Source: Chlorobiota bacterium (GTDB lineage: Bacteria > Bacteroidota > Bacteroidia > Bacteroidales > F082). Taken from it: a DNA stretch of 40,555 nucleotides. Made by a program: the position numbers and the translations under genes. The notes under the pieces are model-generated. The model searched no databases and had not been told where the DNA came from. It was given only the letters and a program-made list of their open reading frames with translations. The stretch covers positions 1 through 40,555 of the forward strand of contig JAUVKF010000024.1 of assembly GCA_030596395.1 (NCBI GenBank), given 5' to 3'. Shown here piece after piece: positions 25,074 to 33,873 of the stretch (position 1 is the stretch's first letter; each line of letters starts with the position of its first letter).

Positions 25074-26036
25074 ATGCTGAAAAAACTGAGACAACTGTTT
25101 CGGGCATTTTTTACCTTAAACAAAGGTGAGCAAAGAGCTATTATAATTGTCTTGTTTTTGGTGTTACTGGTTACTTTAGTAAATTTAATGCTCCCAGGAT
25201 TTATTCCTCGCTCAACAACCGATTTCAGTAAGTTTATATCTGATATTGAAGTGTTCAGGCAGGAGCAGCAATCAATTTTTGATTCTGTTCAGATAGAACG
25301 ATTACAGAGTCGGGGAGAATTAGACCTGGTGCTTGCCCGGCAAAAATTAAGGCCATTTAAATTTGATCCGAATGATTTACCTGAAGAATTATGGAAACAG
25401 CTCGGACTAACTGCGAAACAAATTAAAGTGATTAAAAATTATGAATCCAAAGGAGGCTCCTTCATAAGAAAGGAAGACTTCAAAAGGATATATTGTATAT
25501 CTGATGCTGAATACCAGGTACTGGAACCATACATCAAAATAAAGTCGCGATTTAAAACAATGACTGACAGCCCATTGGAGGAGACGCGGATACGAGCTTA
25601 CAAATCGAGGAGAAAAAAACCGGTTTATAAAATTGTTGAACTTAATACGTCCGATACTTCTGAACTGGTGAACAGTTTAAACTTGCCCTTATGGTTGGCT
25701 AAAAGGTTAATAAACTACCGTGAATTGCTGGGAGGTTATTCGTATGCAAATCAATTATCGGAAGTTTACGGATTCGACAGCAACAGGATGAAAATTGTTC
25801 ACAATTATGTTGTAGTTGACCCCACCCAAGTCAGGAAATTAGATTTAAACCAAAGCAGCTTTAAAGAATTGTTGAGGCATCCGTATATTTCATACGAAAT
25901 CACAAAAGAAATTGTAAACTACCGGTTTGAAAGGGGCGGATTCAGTTCATTAGATGAGCTGGTTGATCATGAACTGATCTCTGAATCACTGTTTATAAAA
26001 TTAAAGCCCTATCTGAGCATTGACGAGCCCAATTAA
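25074..26036 (+). CDS. Membrane-anchored helix-hairpin-helix (ComEA-like) protein
   Basis: This 320-residue protein has one membrane segment near residues 22-42 (AIIIVLFLVLLVTLVNLML) followed by three repeated helix-hairpin-helix modules: QLGLTAKQIKVIKNYESKGG near 110, LNLPLWLAKRLINYRELLGG near 205, and HPYISYEITKEIVNYRFERG near 275, each followed by a region of the type F....L..V. Such modules bind DNA without sequence specificity in ComEA, but many Bacteroidetes carry this kind of multi-HhH protein with no proven role. A DNA-uptake or envelope-associated DNA role is inference. Confidence 0.83.
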   Translation: MLKKLRQLFRAFFTLNKGEQRAIIIVLFLVLLVTLVNLMLPGFIPRSTTDFSKFISDIEVFRQEQQSIFDSVQIERLQSRGELDLVLARQKLRPFKFDPNDLPEELWKQLGLTAKQIKVIKNYESKGGSFIRKEDFKRIYCISDAEYQVLEPYIKIKSRFKTMTDSPLEETRIRAYKSRRKKPVYKIVELNTSDTSELVNSLNLPLWLAKRLINYRELLGGYSYANQLSEVYGFDSNRMKIVHNYVVVDPTQVRKLDLNQSSFKELLRHPYISYEITKEIVNYRFERGGFSSLDELVDHELISESLFIKLKPYLSIDEPN

Positions 26037-26099
26037 CGTTTGATGCACAATTATGCAATCTTTGGTTATCGACAATTTCCTTATCATTGCTGGCTCAAA

Positions 26100-26155
26100 G
26101 TTTGGAGTTTGGAGTTTGGAGTCTGGAGTTTGGAGTTTGGAGTCTGGAGTTTGGA
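26100..26155. repeat. 7-bp tandem repeat (8 units)
   Basis: Eight consecutive heptamers, GTTTGGA with GTCTGGA at positions 4 and 7, giving a 21-bp higher-order period. It ends 77 nt before the ATG of the peptide transporter. Unit number may vary between strains. Confidence 0.93.
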
Positions 26156-26232
26156 ATTCATGGAGTTGAAGATAAAGAATAGAAGACTGAGGATCTTTTA
26201 CAACATTACAACACGATTCATTCAATATTAAT

Positions 26233-27672
26233 ATGAGCGGCATTACAGGAACATTTAAAAAATTTCCGCGAACCTTTTGGGTTGCAAACACCCTTGAACT
26301 ATTTGAACGCTGGGCCTACTACGGAATGTTTGCGCTAATTTCAGTTTACCTGACCGACCCTGTTTCGGTTGGGGGACTAGGTTTTACTCAAGGGCAAAGG
26401 GGTGTTATGCAGGCTGTTGCTACAGGCATGTTGTATCTGTTGCCCATCCTGGGTGGTGCAATCGCCGACCGTTTTGGCTATCGAAAAGTCCTTTTGGGAG
26501 CATTTGTCACACTCGCAGCTGGTTATTTTGCTATGGGACAAACCAGCACGTATGGAACAGTATTTATTGCATTTCTGTTTGTAGCATTAGGCGGAGCATT
26601 CTTCAAACCTGTAATTGTGGCCTCAGTTTCAAAAACAACAACAAAAGATACTGATACGCTGGGCTTTGGTATTTTTTATATGATCGTAAATATTGGCGGG
26701 TTTATTGGCCCTTTTGTGGCTTCAAAACTACGTGATATATCATGGACTTATGTATTTACGATGAGTGCAGTAGTGATCTTGTTCAACATAATACTGCTTC
26801 TGTTTTATAAAGAGCCAAAGCGAGAAAAAAGAGATCCTGAAAAACTAAGTATTTCACTACAAAAAATACTCTCAAATACACTAACTGTCCTTAAAGATTT
26901 CAAATTCGTTATTTTTCTGCTGATCATCACCGGAATGTGGATGATGTATATGCAGCTGTTTTTTACACTGCCGGTGTACATCACAGAGTGGGTTGACACT
27001 TCCGACCTTTTCAATTCTTCATCAATTATTGCAGCAATATTCGGCACAATTGACAATGGAAAAGGAATAATCAGGCCTGAAATGATCCTCAATATTCCTG
27101 CATTAACTATTATCATTTTCCAGGTTTTTATGTCAAATCGACTGAATAACATCCATCCGGTGAAGTCCATAATTGTGGGCATTATAGTCATTGCCATTGG
27201 ATTTAGCATTTTTACATACTCCACCTGGGGAAAATACCTCGTTGTGGGAATCGTAATTCTTGCGTTTGGGGAGATGGCAAGTTCACCAAGGATACAGGAA
27301 TACATCAGCCGCATCGCACCAAAAGACAAAATAGCATTGTACATGGGTTACAGCTTTTTACCCCTTGCCGGAGGCAATATATTTGGCGGGCTTCTCTCGG
27401 GTTCATTATACGGTAGCTTGTCGGACAAATATGGCTTTCTGAAGGATTATATCCTGACAAATGAAATAGCTGTAAATGGTGATTTAGCAACCATTGACGG
27501 AGCACTATTGTTTACCCAGGTACAAACTCAACTCGGTTTGACATCTGAAGAGTTGACACAAATTTTATATACCCAATACAATCCGGGAGTGATCTGGTTA
27601 ATGTTTGCAGCAATAGGTGCTACAACCTCAATACTTCTTCTCATATACAATCTGACCCTTATTAAAAAGTGA
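26233..27672 (+). CDS. POT-family (MFS) proton-dependent peptide transporter
   Basis: This 479-residue polytopic membrane protein has the POT/PTR signature: FWVANTLELFERWAYYGMFA (E-R-x-x-Y-Y near residue 24-30), the family loop GGAIADRFGYRKVLL, and FGIFYMIVNIGGFIGPFVAS. About twelve to fourteen membrane segments are expected. It should take up di- or tripeptides with protons. The long central loop (about 255-285, WVDTSDLFNSSSIIAAIFGT) is typical of Bacteroidetes members. A 7-bp tandem repeat lies just upstream. No partner genes are evident. Confidence 0.9.
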   Translation: MSGITGTFKKFPRTFWVANTLELFERWAYYGMFALISVYLTDPVSVGGLGFTQGQRGVMQAVATGMLYLLPILGGAIADRFGYRKVLLGAFVTLAAGYFAMGQTSTYGTVFIAFLFVALGGAFFKPVIVASVSKTTTKDTDTLGFGIFYMIVNIGGFIGPFVASKLRDISWTYVFTMSAVVILFNIILLLFYKEPKREKRDPEKLSISLQKILSNTLTVLKDFKFVIFLLIITGMWMMYMQLFFTLPVYITEWVDTSDLFNSSSIIAAIFGTIDNGKGIIRPEMILNIPALTIIIFQVFMSNRLNNIHPVKSIIVGIIVIAIGFSIFTYSTWGKYLVVGIVILAFGEMASSPRIQEYISRIAPKDKIALYMGYSFLPLAGGNIFGGLLSGSLYGSLSDKYGFLKDYILTNEIAVNGDLATIDGALLFTQVQTQLGLTSEELTQILYTQYNPGVIWLMFAAIGATTSILLLIYNLTLIKK

Positions 27673-27727
27673 AACCATTACAGGGATTTGACCCGCTTTC
27701 ATTTTTAGTATTTCCATAAAAAAAGTA

Positions 27728-27735
27728 TAACTTTG
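27728..27735 (+). promoter_or_regulatory. Possible -7 box upstream of the first T9SS gene
   Basis: TAACTTTG matches TAnnTTTG and directly precedes the hairpin element at 27739-27872, the same arrangement as at 5644. Confidence 0.3.
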
Positions 27736-27738
27736 AAA

Positions 27739-27872
27739 TGAGATTTTTTCAAAACCTCAAAAACCTGTCATTCTGAACGAAGTGAAGAATCCTTACGTTC
27801 TGATTATTAACTATATAAAGATCCTTCATTTCGTTCAGGATGACAAAAGCAGGTGTTTTGAAGAGGTCTCAA
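27739..27872. repeat. MITE-like inverted-repeat element (copy 2)
   Basis: Arms of about 50 nt pair almost throughout: the left contains TCATTCTGAACGAAGTGAAG from 27768 and the right contains CTTCATTTCGTTCAGGATGA ending at 27843; outer parts TGAGA...TTCAAAAC and GTTTTGAAGAGGTCTCA also pair. The internal left arm matches that of the element at 5660-5814. No coding capacity. Confidence 0.82.
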
Positions 27873-27943
27873 AATGCAAATCGGATTTCAAAACATTTAC
27901 GTTCAGGTTTTTATAATTTTAAGAGGGTTTTATTTTTCAGGTA

Positions 27944-30334
27944 ATGCGATTGATACTTTTACAACTGGTCTTCATCATGTATGCTTTTGTTGTTCAAGCA
28001 CAGCAAAAACAAAATGTTGCAGACTATAACAAAGGCAAGAGTGGGAACATGTCGGTTCAATCTATGATATCACTTAGTTCCCTGAATGATTTCGCAAAAA
28101 GTTCGATCCTGGAAGAAGGGTTTGATGAAGAATGGCTGCCTGAAAACTGGACGAAAATTGATTTTCACCCAACACATAACTGGGAGCAAAGCAATCCTGG
28201 ATTTCCTGAGTTAAACTTTAATAATATCGACCCGAACAGTCAATATTCAGCTTTGGTGCCATCTCTCGCTGAAAATCAGGATGAATGGTTGATCACGCCT
28301 CAAATAGTTGTAGCAGAAACTCCTGCAAGGTTGAGCTGGTATGCCGGTGTAAGTGGACCATGGCTTTACCTTGCTACACTACGTTGTCTTATTTCAACTG
28401 ATAATGGATCAAACTGGACTGAACTTTGGAATGCCGTTGATCATATTAGTTCTAACGATGAATGGATGTGGCATGAAATCGAAATTAATTTAGATGATTT
28501 TGCTGGCACCCCTTTTCATATTGCCTGGAATTACGTTGGCATTGATGGTGATCTTGCCGGTATTGATGGTGTAACCATCAGGACAGGAGAAGATTATATT
28601 TACATTACTGATTTTGAAGAGTATATATCAGGCGATATGGTTGCCCTGAATGACACAACAGGATTCTGGACAACCTGGAATAACCAGCCCGGAAGCTTTG
28701 AAGATGCTTTTATTATTGATACTCATGCACATAGTCCGACAAATGCAGTGGAAGTGACTGATTCGAACAATCTTATTTTGAGGTTTGGCGAAAGATCAAC
28801 AGAAATTTATAAAGTCAGTGCCAGGTATTTTATTGAAAATGGAAATAGCGCATTTTTCAATGTTCAGCATTTTGAACAACCGGGCATTGAGGAGGCTTTT
28901 TCGGTTCTATTTGAATCTTCGGGAGCAGGATATATCAATGCCGGGGCAGATAGTGTAAAAACTTTTAGCTATTCAAATGATGCCTGGTTTTTGTTAACTA
29001 CATACATAGACCTGGATAACGACTGGACCGAATTTTATATTGACAACAACCTGGTTTTTGAGTGGCCATTTCATTATCAATCAAACCATGATTTCGGAAC
29101 ATTGCAATTGGGATGCATTAATTTCAAAACAACAAACCCACAAAGTGATTCATCCGGGTATTATTTTGACGATGTAGAAGTAATTAAAAAGCATGGATCA
29201 CTACAGCCTTTACTTTTTATCTCCGATACAGTGGTTTCAATAGCATTAAGTGATGAAGAAACCTATAACGATACATTAACAATTGGAAATCTCGGAATAA
29301 AAGACCTGAAATATCAAAATGTGATTACTTATCCAAAGGAAGATGAAATTCCGGGCTTAAAATTAAATGATACTGATCAAAATAATTCATCACAGTTCAG
29401 TCGAACCATTGATGATTTGGTTTTAAATTATGATGGAGACAATGATTCGGCAATGGGCAACGATACGACTGATTACGAATGGCAAATAGCGGCGATGTTT
29501 CCTGCTGAGTTGGTCAAACCATTGATCGGTATGGAAATATATAAGGTTGATATTTTTATTAATGACCTGCCAACCGAAAGCACGATCCGGATTTTTAAAA
29601 TGGGATCGTTAATTACCGGCCAACCGGGCGAACTTATTTACGAGCAGGATTTTACTGCAAACCCAGAATCATGGAACTCAGTGGTTCTTGATTCGTCAAT
29701 TTACATTAGCGGACATGATATTTGGGTAGGTTGTTGGCTAAAAGGTAACCAGGGAACCTTTGTACCGGGTGTAGATGCCGGGCCAGCCGATAGCAATGGC
29801 GACTGGATTTCATACGGAGGAAAATGGGAACATTTATCTGACGTACCCGAATTAAATTTTAACTGGAATATCAGGGCTTATCTGAATAAGGATCCTGTTA
29901 CTCAATGGCTTTCAATTGATAATACTGAAGGAGTTGTTAAAGAATTTGAATATACAGATGTGATCAGCAACATAGATGGATCTGAACTTAATATTGGCAA
30001 TTATACCTGTAAAGTATTGGTTAGGAATAACGACCCTGAAAATGAAGAACAAGCTGTAACATTTTACCTCAACATCACCAACAGCGTTAACAACAACGAT
30101 TTAAAAATAACAACCCTGGTTTATCCAAACCCTGCTACAGGTTTAATCTTTATCGAATCGAATGCCATTATCGATGAGGTTACTTTGGTGGATATTAACG
30201 GAAGGAAAAGATTCAGTGAAAAAGTAAATGAAAACAAAACAGCTATCAATTCAGCAAGTTTTTCATCTGGTATTTATGTGCTTCACATTAAAACTAAAAC
30301 CAGCGGAAGCGCCATAAAAATTATAATCGAATGA
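27944..30334 (+). CDS. Secreted T9SS protein with choice-of-anchor J domains
   Basis: This 796-residue protein begins with a Sec signal peptide (MRLILLQLVFIMYAFVVQAQ). An adhesin-type 'choice-of-anchor J' beta-sandwich occupies about 55-215 (EEGFDEEWLPENWTKIDF ... DEWLITPQI). A second lectin/laminin-like sandwich follows at about 225-415 (FDDVEV at its end). The region 420-700 has beta-rich modules with LSDEETYNDTLTIGNLG and WLSIDNTEGVV. The C-terminal ~75 residues are a type A T9SS sorting domain (LVYPNPATGLIFIES, then LVDINGRK and SSGIYVLHI). The protein should be exported across the outer membrane by the type IX system. No enzyme motif was recognised; adhesion is the likely role. Confidence 0.85.
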   Translation: MRLILLQLVFIMYAFVVQAQQKQNVADYNKGKSGNMSVQSMISLSSLNDFAKSSILEEGFDEEWLPENWTKIDFHPTHNWEQSNPGFPELNFNNIDPNSQYSALVPSLAENQDEWLITPQIVVAETPARLSWYAGVSGPWLYLATLRCLISTDNGSNWTELWNAVDHISSNDEWMWHEIEINLDDFAGTPFHIAWNYVGIDGDLAGIDGVTIRTGEDYIYITDFEEYISGDMVALNDTTGFWTTWNNQPGSFEDAFIIDTHAHSPTNAVEVTDSNNLILRFGERSTEIYKVSARYFIENGNSAFFNVQHFEQPGIEEAFSVLFESSGAGYINAGADSVKTFSYSNDAWFLLTTYIDLDNDWTEFYIDNNLVFEWPFHYQSNHDFGTLQLGCINFKTTNPQSDSSGYYFDDVEVIKKHGSLQPLLFISDTVVSIALSDEETYNDTLTIGNLGIKDLKYQNVITYPKEDEIPGLKLNDTDQNNSSQFSRTIDDLVLNYDGDNDSAMGNDTTDYEWQIAAMFPAELVKPLIGMEIYKVDIFINDLPTESTIRIFKMGSLITGQPGELIYEQDFTANPESWNSVVLDSSIYISGHDIWVGCWLKGNQGTFVPGVDAGPADSNGDWISYGGKWEHLSDVPELNFNWNIRAYLNKDPVTQWLSIDNTEGVVKEFEYTDVISNIDGSELNIGNYTCKVLVRNNDPENEEQAVTFYLNITNSVNNNDLKITTLVYPNPATGLIFIESNAIIDEVTLVDINGRKRFSEKVNENKTAINSASFSSGIYVLHIKTKTSGSAIKIIIE

Positions 30335-30503
30335 TCTTTATTAAGATAAAATGATCGGATCGTTGAATAGAAATTCGAAAGGCAAAAATCCAATTCATTG
30401 ATTTAGAACCGTTATTTTATGAACAATAATTTAATCCGGTTTTATTCATTTTAACAATCTGAATAAAGAGATTTATATACTTTTACCTGAAACATAAAAT
30501 TGT

Positions 30504-30511
30504 TAGATTTG
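30504..30511 (+). promoter_or_regulatory. Probable -7 box of the second T9SS gene
   Basis: TAGATTTG matches TAnnTTTG, leaving a leader of about 85 nt before the ATG at 30602; a TTTT-type -33 may lie at 30481-30484. Confidence 0.45.
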
Positions 30512-30601
30512 CATGGAAGTTAGGTTCCTTTTTTTTCCAGATCACACAGTTTTATCCAATTGATAGATAACTAACCTAAATATTTAATTAAAAATTCAGT
30601 T

Positions 30602-32839
30602 ATGAGAAATTTTACACTTTTATTTTTATTCTTATTCTTATCATGGGCAGCCATTGGGCAAAGTGGCTGGACCCAGGTTGATTCAGGATTGCCAACAGGA
30701 AAAGGCATTGGTCAGATTTCTGTAGGAATAGATGACAACACTGCCCTTTGGGGTTTGCCTGTCAATAATGATGGTTCAATTCATGACGCTTTTACACGAT
30801 CAACCGATGGTGGAAACACATGGGAAGCCGGAACATTTAACGCAGGTGATGGCCTTTCACAACTTTTTGCCATTGATGCAGACGTTTGCTGGGCCGCATT
30901 TAATACCGGTTCAACCCAGGGATTGTATAAAACAGAAGATGGCGGTGCCACCTGGGTAAAGAAAGGTGGTGTATATGGCGCAAGTTCATTTGTCAATGTA
31001 TTGCATTTCTTTGACAATATGAATGGTTTTGCACAGGGTGATGCCGTTGATGGATATTTTGAGCTATACACAACTACTGATGGTGGCGAAAACTGGACAC
31101 GTGTACCCGAAGCCAACATTCCTCCGCAAATAGAAAGTGATGAATGGGGAATCACCGGCAATTATTGTGCTGTTGGTGACCACATCTGGTACGGTACAAA
31201 TAAAGGAAGGATCTTTCGGTCGACCGATAAAGGATATAACTGGGATGTTTCAGTTACTACACTGATGGATGGTGACAACCCGGCAACAGTTAACAGTTTA
31301 ATGTATGACGAATTAAATGGAATTGCTTTTAAGTCATACCTGAACCTCGGCTTTGAAGAACAGTTTAATGTTACAACCGATGGTGGCGCGACATGGACTG
31401 ATTTATTTCCTGCCGGTACAAATTATGCACGGTACTTATATCATGTTCCCGGAACTGATAACACTGTAATTGGTTCAGCAGGTACACCGAGTACCAGTGG
31501 CATGGGCATTTCAATCAGTACCGATGGCGGTGCAAGCTGGGAGGTGATTTCCGAAGGATACTCATTCCTTGCATCAGCGTGGTTAGACCTCGAAACAGGA
31601 TGGTGTGGCACAGAAACTACTTTCAACAGAAGTGTTGGTGGTGTGTACATTTTCGGTAACCCACCCGCTCCATCAGGCCTTGATGCTACAGTTGATGTGT
31701 TGGATGTTTTACTTACCTGGAATGGCCCCGCTGCAAGTAGCTTTACTGATGATTTCGAATCACACGAAGATTTCGCCCTGGATTTTACCCCATGGACTAA
31801 TATAGATGTTGACGGTAGTGAAACATATGGAATGGAATCGATTGACTGGCCTAACGAATATGCTCCGCAGGCATTCATAATTTTCAATCCTTCAATGACC
31901 ACACCTGCAGTTGAGGATATTGTTCCACATTCAGGTGATAAATTAGCCGCCTGCTTTGCAGCGGTACCATCACCAACCAATGACGATTGGCTAATTTCGC
32001 CCCAGGTGATGGTTGAAACCGGATCTGAGGTTTCTTTCTGGGCAAAATCATATACTGATGACTATGGACTTGAACGTTTTAATGTTGGTGTATCGACAAC
32101 CGATACTGATCCTGGAAGCTTTACAATAATTTCAGCAGCACCATATCTGGAAGCACCCGTTGAAGATTGGACTGAATATACATTCAGCCTTGCTGATTAT
32201 GAAGGAGAAGTAGTATATGTTGCTATTCAATGTGTTTCGAATGATGCATTTATTTTGTTAATTGATGATTTTGCGATTGGTACAGCGAAAGCCAGCTTTG
32301 TTCACAACGAAAATACAGCTGTTGTTGGATCAGCTGTCAGGGATTTTTCATTTACAGAAAAACATGAACAACCAGAAAATGTAGCTGTCACTTCAGTAAG
32401 AAGCACCTCATCGCTTGAACTGTTAGGCTATAACGTTTATCGCGACGGCTCTAAAATCAATTCTGAGGTTGTTGAAGTTGAAGAATATACTGATACAGAT
32501 TTACCGATTGGATCCGTTGAGTATTATGTAACAGCAGTTTATGATGGTGGTGAATCTGATCCTTCAGATACTGCATTTGTGATCATCACAGATATTTACG
32601 ACAATACGGAAAATACACTCAAATTGTATCCAAATCCTGCTTATGATGTACTAACAATTGAATCATCACAAAACATTCAGGTAATTACAATTACCAATTC
32701 AGTAGGACAAATGGTTTTCCGTAATCAAATTGATGCCGGAAGAACAAGGCTCAATGTCAGCGAATACCATAGTGGCGTTTATTTTGTTCAGATTGAAACA
32801 GATAACGGCACCACAACACAAAAGATCATTATTGAATAA
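30602..32839 (+). CDS. Secreted T9SS protein with BNR/YCF48-like propeller and choice-of-anchor J domain
   Basis: This 745-residue protein has a signal peptide (MRNFTLLFLFLFLSWAAIGQ). Residues 20-350 contain at least four BNR/Asp-box-like motifs of the S/T-x-DGG-x-(N/T/S)W type (STDGGNTWEAG, TEDGGATWVKK, TTDGGENWTRV, STDGGASWEVI), forming a beta-propeller as in YCF48/Vps10-like proteins. A choice-of-anchor J domain follows at about 385-560 (DDFESHEDFALDF ... DDWLISPQV ... LLIDDFAIG). An FN3-like segment (LLGYNVYRDGSKI) precedes a type A sorting domain (LKLYPNPAYDVLTIES to the end). It is a cell-surface or secreted protein of unknown target. It is followed by a clear terminator. Confidence 0.87.
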   Translation: MRNFTLLFLFLFLSWAAIGQSGWTQVDSGLPTGKGIGQISVGIDDNTALWGLPVNNDGSIHDAFTRSTDGGNTWEAGTFNAGDGLSQLFAIDADVCWAAFNTGSTQGLYKTEDGGATWVKKGGVYGASSFVNVLHFFDNMNGFAQGDAVDGYFELYTTTDGGENWTRVPEANIPPQIESDEWGITGNYCAVGDHIWYGTNKGRIFRSTDKGYNWDVSVTTLMDGDNPATVNSLMYDELNGIAFKSYLNLGFEEQFNVTTDGGATWTDLFPAGTNYARYLYHVPGTDNTVIGSAGTPSTSGMGISISTDGGASWEVISEGYSFLASAWLDLETGWCGTETTFNRSVGGVYIFGNPPAPSGLDATVDVLDVLLTWNGPAASSFTDDFESHEDFALDFTPWTNIDVDGSETYGMESIDWPNEYAPQAFIIFNPSMTTPAVEDIVPHSGDKLAACFAAVPSPTNDDWLISPQVMVETGSEVSFWAKSYTDDYGLERFNVGVSTTDTDPGSFTIISAAPYLEAPVEDWTEYTFSLADYEGEVVYVAIQCVSNDAFILLIDDFAIGTAKASFVHNENTAVVGSAVRDFSFTEKHEQPENVAVTSVRSTSSLELLGYNVYRDGSKINSEVVEVEEYTDTDLPIGSVEYYVTAVYDGGESDPSDTAFVIITDIYDNTENTLKLYPNPAYDVLTIESSQNIQVITITNSVGQMVFRNQIDAGRTRLNVSEYHSGVYFVQIETDNGTTTQKIIIE

Positions 32840-32857
32840 TTGATCCTTATCATTTAT

Positions 32858-32897
32858 AAAAGCCTCGCTTCGTTAAGGAACGGGGCTTTTATTTTTT
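32858..32897 (+). terminator. Rho-independent terminator after the second T9SS gene
   Basis: AAAGCCTCG (32859-32867) pairs with CGGGGCTTT (32881-32889), followed by a T-rich stretch. It ends 19-50 nt after the stop codon at 32839. Confidence 0.8.
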
Positions 32898-32910
32898 AGA
32901 ACATTCAGAC

Positions 32911-33429
32911 ATGAATACCAATTCACATAAACTTTTTAAAGACATGCAATTGCATGAAACTTACGAAAAAGTATATAAACCTATTATTATCGCTGATCAG
33001 ATTAGGACGCCAGAAAACATGGGATCTATATTGCGTCTTGCAGGAAATATTGGCGCCGGTAAAACCCTGTTTGTTTCAAATGTTGCCCACACTTTTAAGA
33101 ATTACAAGATCAGTAAAACAGCATCAGGAGCCACAAATAAAGTGGATTGGAAAATTATTAAAAAAGAAGATCTCACAAATTATTTACCAGAAGACTACAA
33201 TATCGTTGCTTTAGAAACCACAATTGACGCAGAAGATATTTATCAATTTCAATTTCCTGAAAAAATAGCGTTTATCATTGGAAACGAAGTTGCCGGCATC
33301 TCCGAGGATTTGCTGAATCTCGCCCACCATAAAGTACTTATTCCAATACCGGGACCCATTTCATCACTTAATGTTTCCCATGCACTTTCCATTGCCTTGT
33401 TTGAATGGTTGAGGCAGATGGCTAAATAA
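32911..33429 (+). CDS. SpoU/TrmH-family RNA 2'-O-methyltransferase
   Basis: This 172-residue SPOUT methyltransferase has the three family motifs: RTPENMGSILRLAGN near 31 (motif 1), FIIGNEVAGIS near 118 (motif 2) and IPIPGPISSLNVSHALSIAL near 142 (motif 3), which form the trefoil-knot SAM site. It should methylate a ribose 2'-OH in tRNA or rRNA; the target cannot be assigned. It lacks the N-terminal substrate-binding domain of RlmB and is closest in size to TrmL/TrmH-like short forms. It is single, directly after a terminator. Confidence 0.88.
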   Translation: MNTNSHKLFKDMQLHETYEKVYKPIIIADQIRTPENMGSILRLAGNIGAGKTLFVSNVAHTFKNYKISKTASGATNKVDWKIIKKEDLTNYLPEDYNIVALETTIDAEDIYQFQFPEKIAFIIGNEVAGISEDLLNLAHHKVLIPIPGPISSLNVSHALSIALFEWLRQMAK

Positions 33430-33873
33430 AGTTTAGCTGTCATTTCGAAACTAACCCTGTTTTAAGCGTCCACGCTTAAAAAATGAATTACCTATCCTCA
33501 TCTTTATTGCTCTTCCAGATTTGCAATCTGGAAGCTGAGTGACCAGGATTTGAAATCCAATTATTAATCTGATATTTCGTAACATACGCTAACTGTATTT
33601 TAAGCCCGTCTCACTGTCTGGCAGGAAACTTCGCTTAATTGAAGCTAGTGCGCAGATTTTCCGCGTGCATATTTCATATTTCTCATATTTCTTCTCTGTC
33701 ACACGCAGAATGCGCGCACCAGTAACTCCTCACTATCCTTAACTGTTTTAAGCGTCCACGCTTAAAAAATGAATTACCTAACCTAATCTTCAAGCGAAGA
33801 CGCTTGAAGCAGAGTATTGAATTTTCCTACCTTTACACGCTCATAAAAAAAACATTAAAATAATCTCATTGTA
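33430..33873. repeat. Repeat-filled gap with several palindromes
   Basis: No gene. A 38-bp direct repeat occurs identically at 33457-33494 and 33743-33780; its core TTTAAGCGTCCACGCTTAAA is a palindrome. Other palindromes are at 33512-33534 (arms CTTCCAGATT / AATCTGGAAG), 33546-33558 and 33788-33809 (arms CTTCAAGCG / CGCTTGAAG). The region between copies has no recognisable coding content. Confidence 0.85.

Noticed and set aside
26040..26231. A 63-codon open frame across the 7-bp repeat upstream of the peptide transporter
   Set aside because: Its sequence is mostly the translated heptamer (repeated WSLEFGV), with no family resemblance; it is a by-product of the repeat.
31441..31980. A 179-codon open frame on the minus strand inside the second T9SS gene
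   Set aside because: It is antisense to a well-supported secreted protein and shows no recognisable domain; the same applies to the long antisense frames at 26805-27344 and 12940-13374.
33457..33809. A CRISPR array, because of repeated palindromic units
   Set aside because: Only two identical copies 286 bp apart plus unrelated palindromes; no regular spacers and no cas genes.
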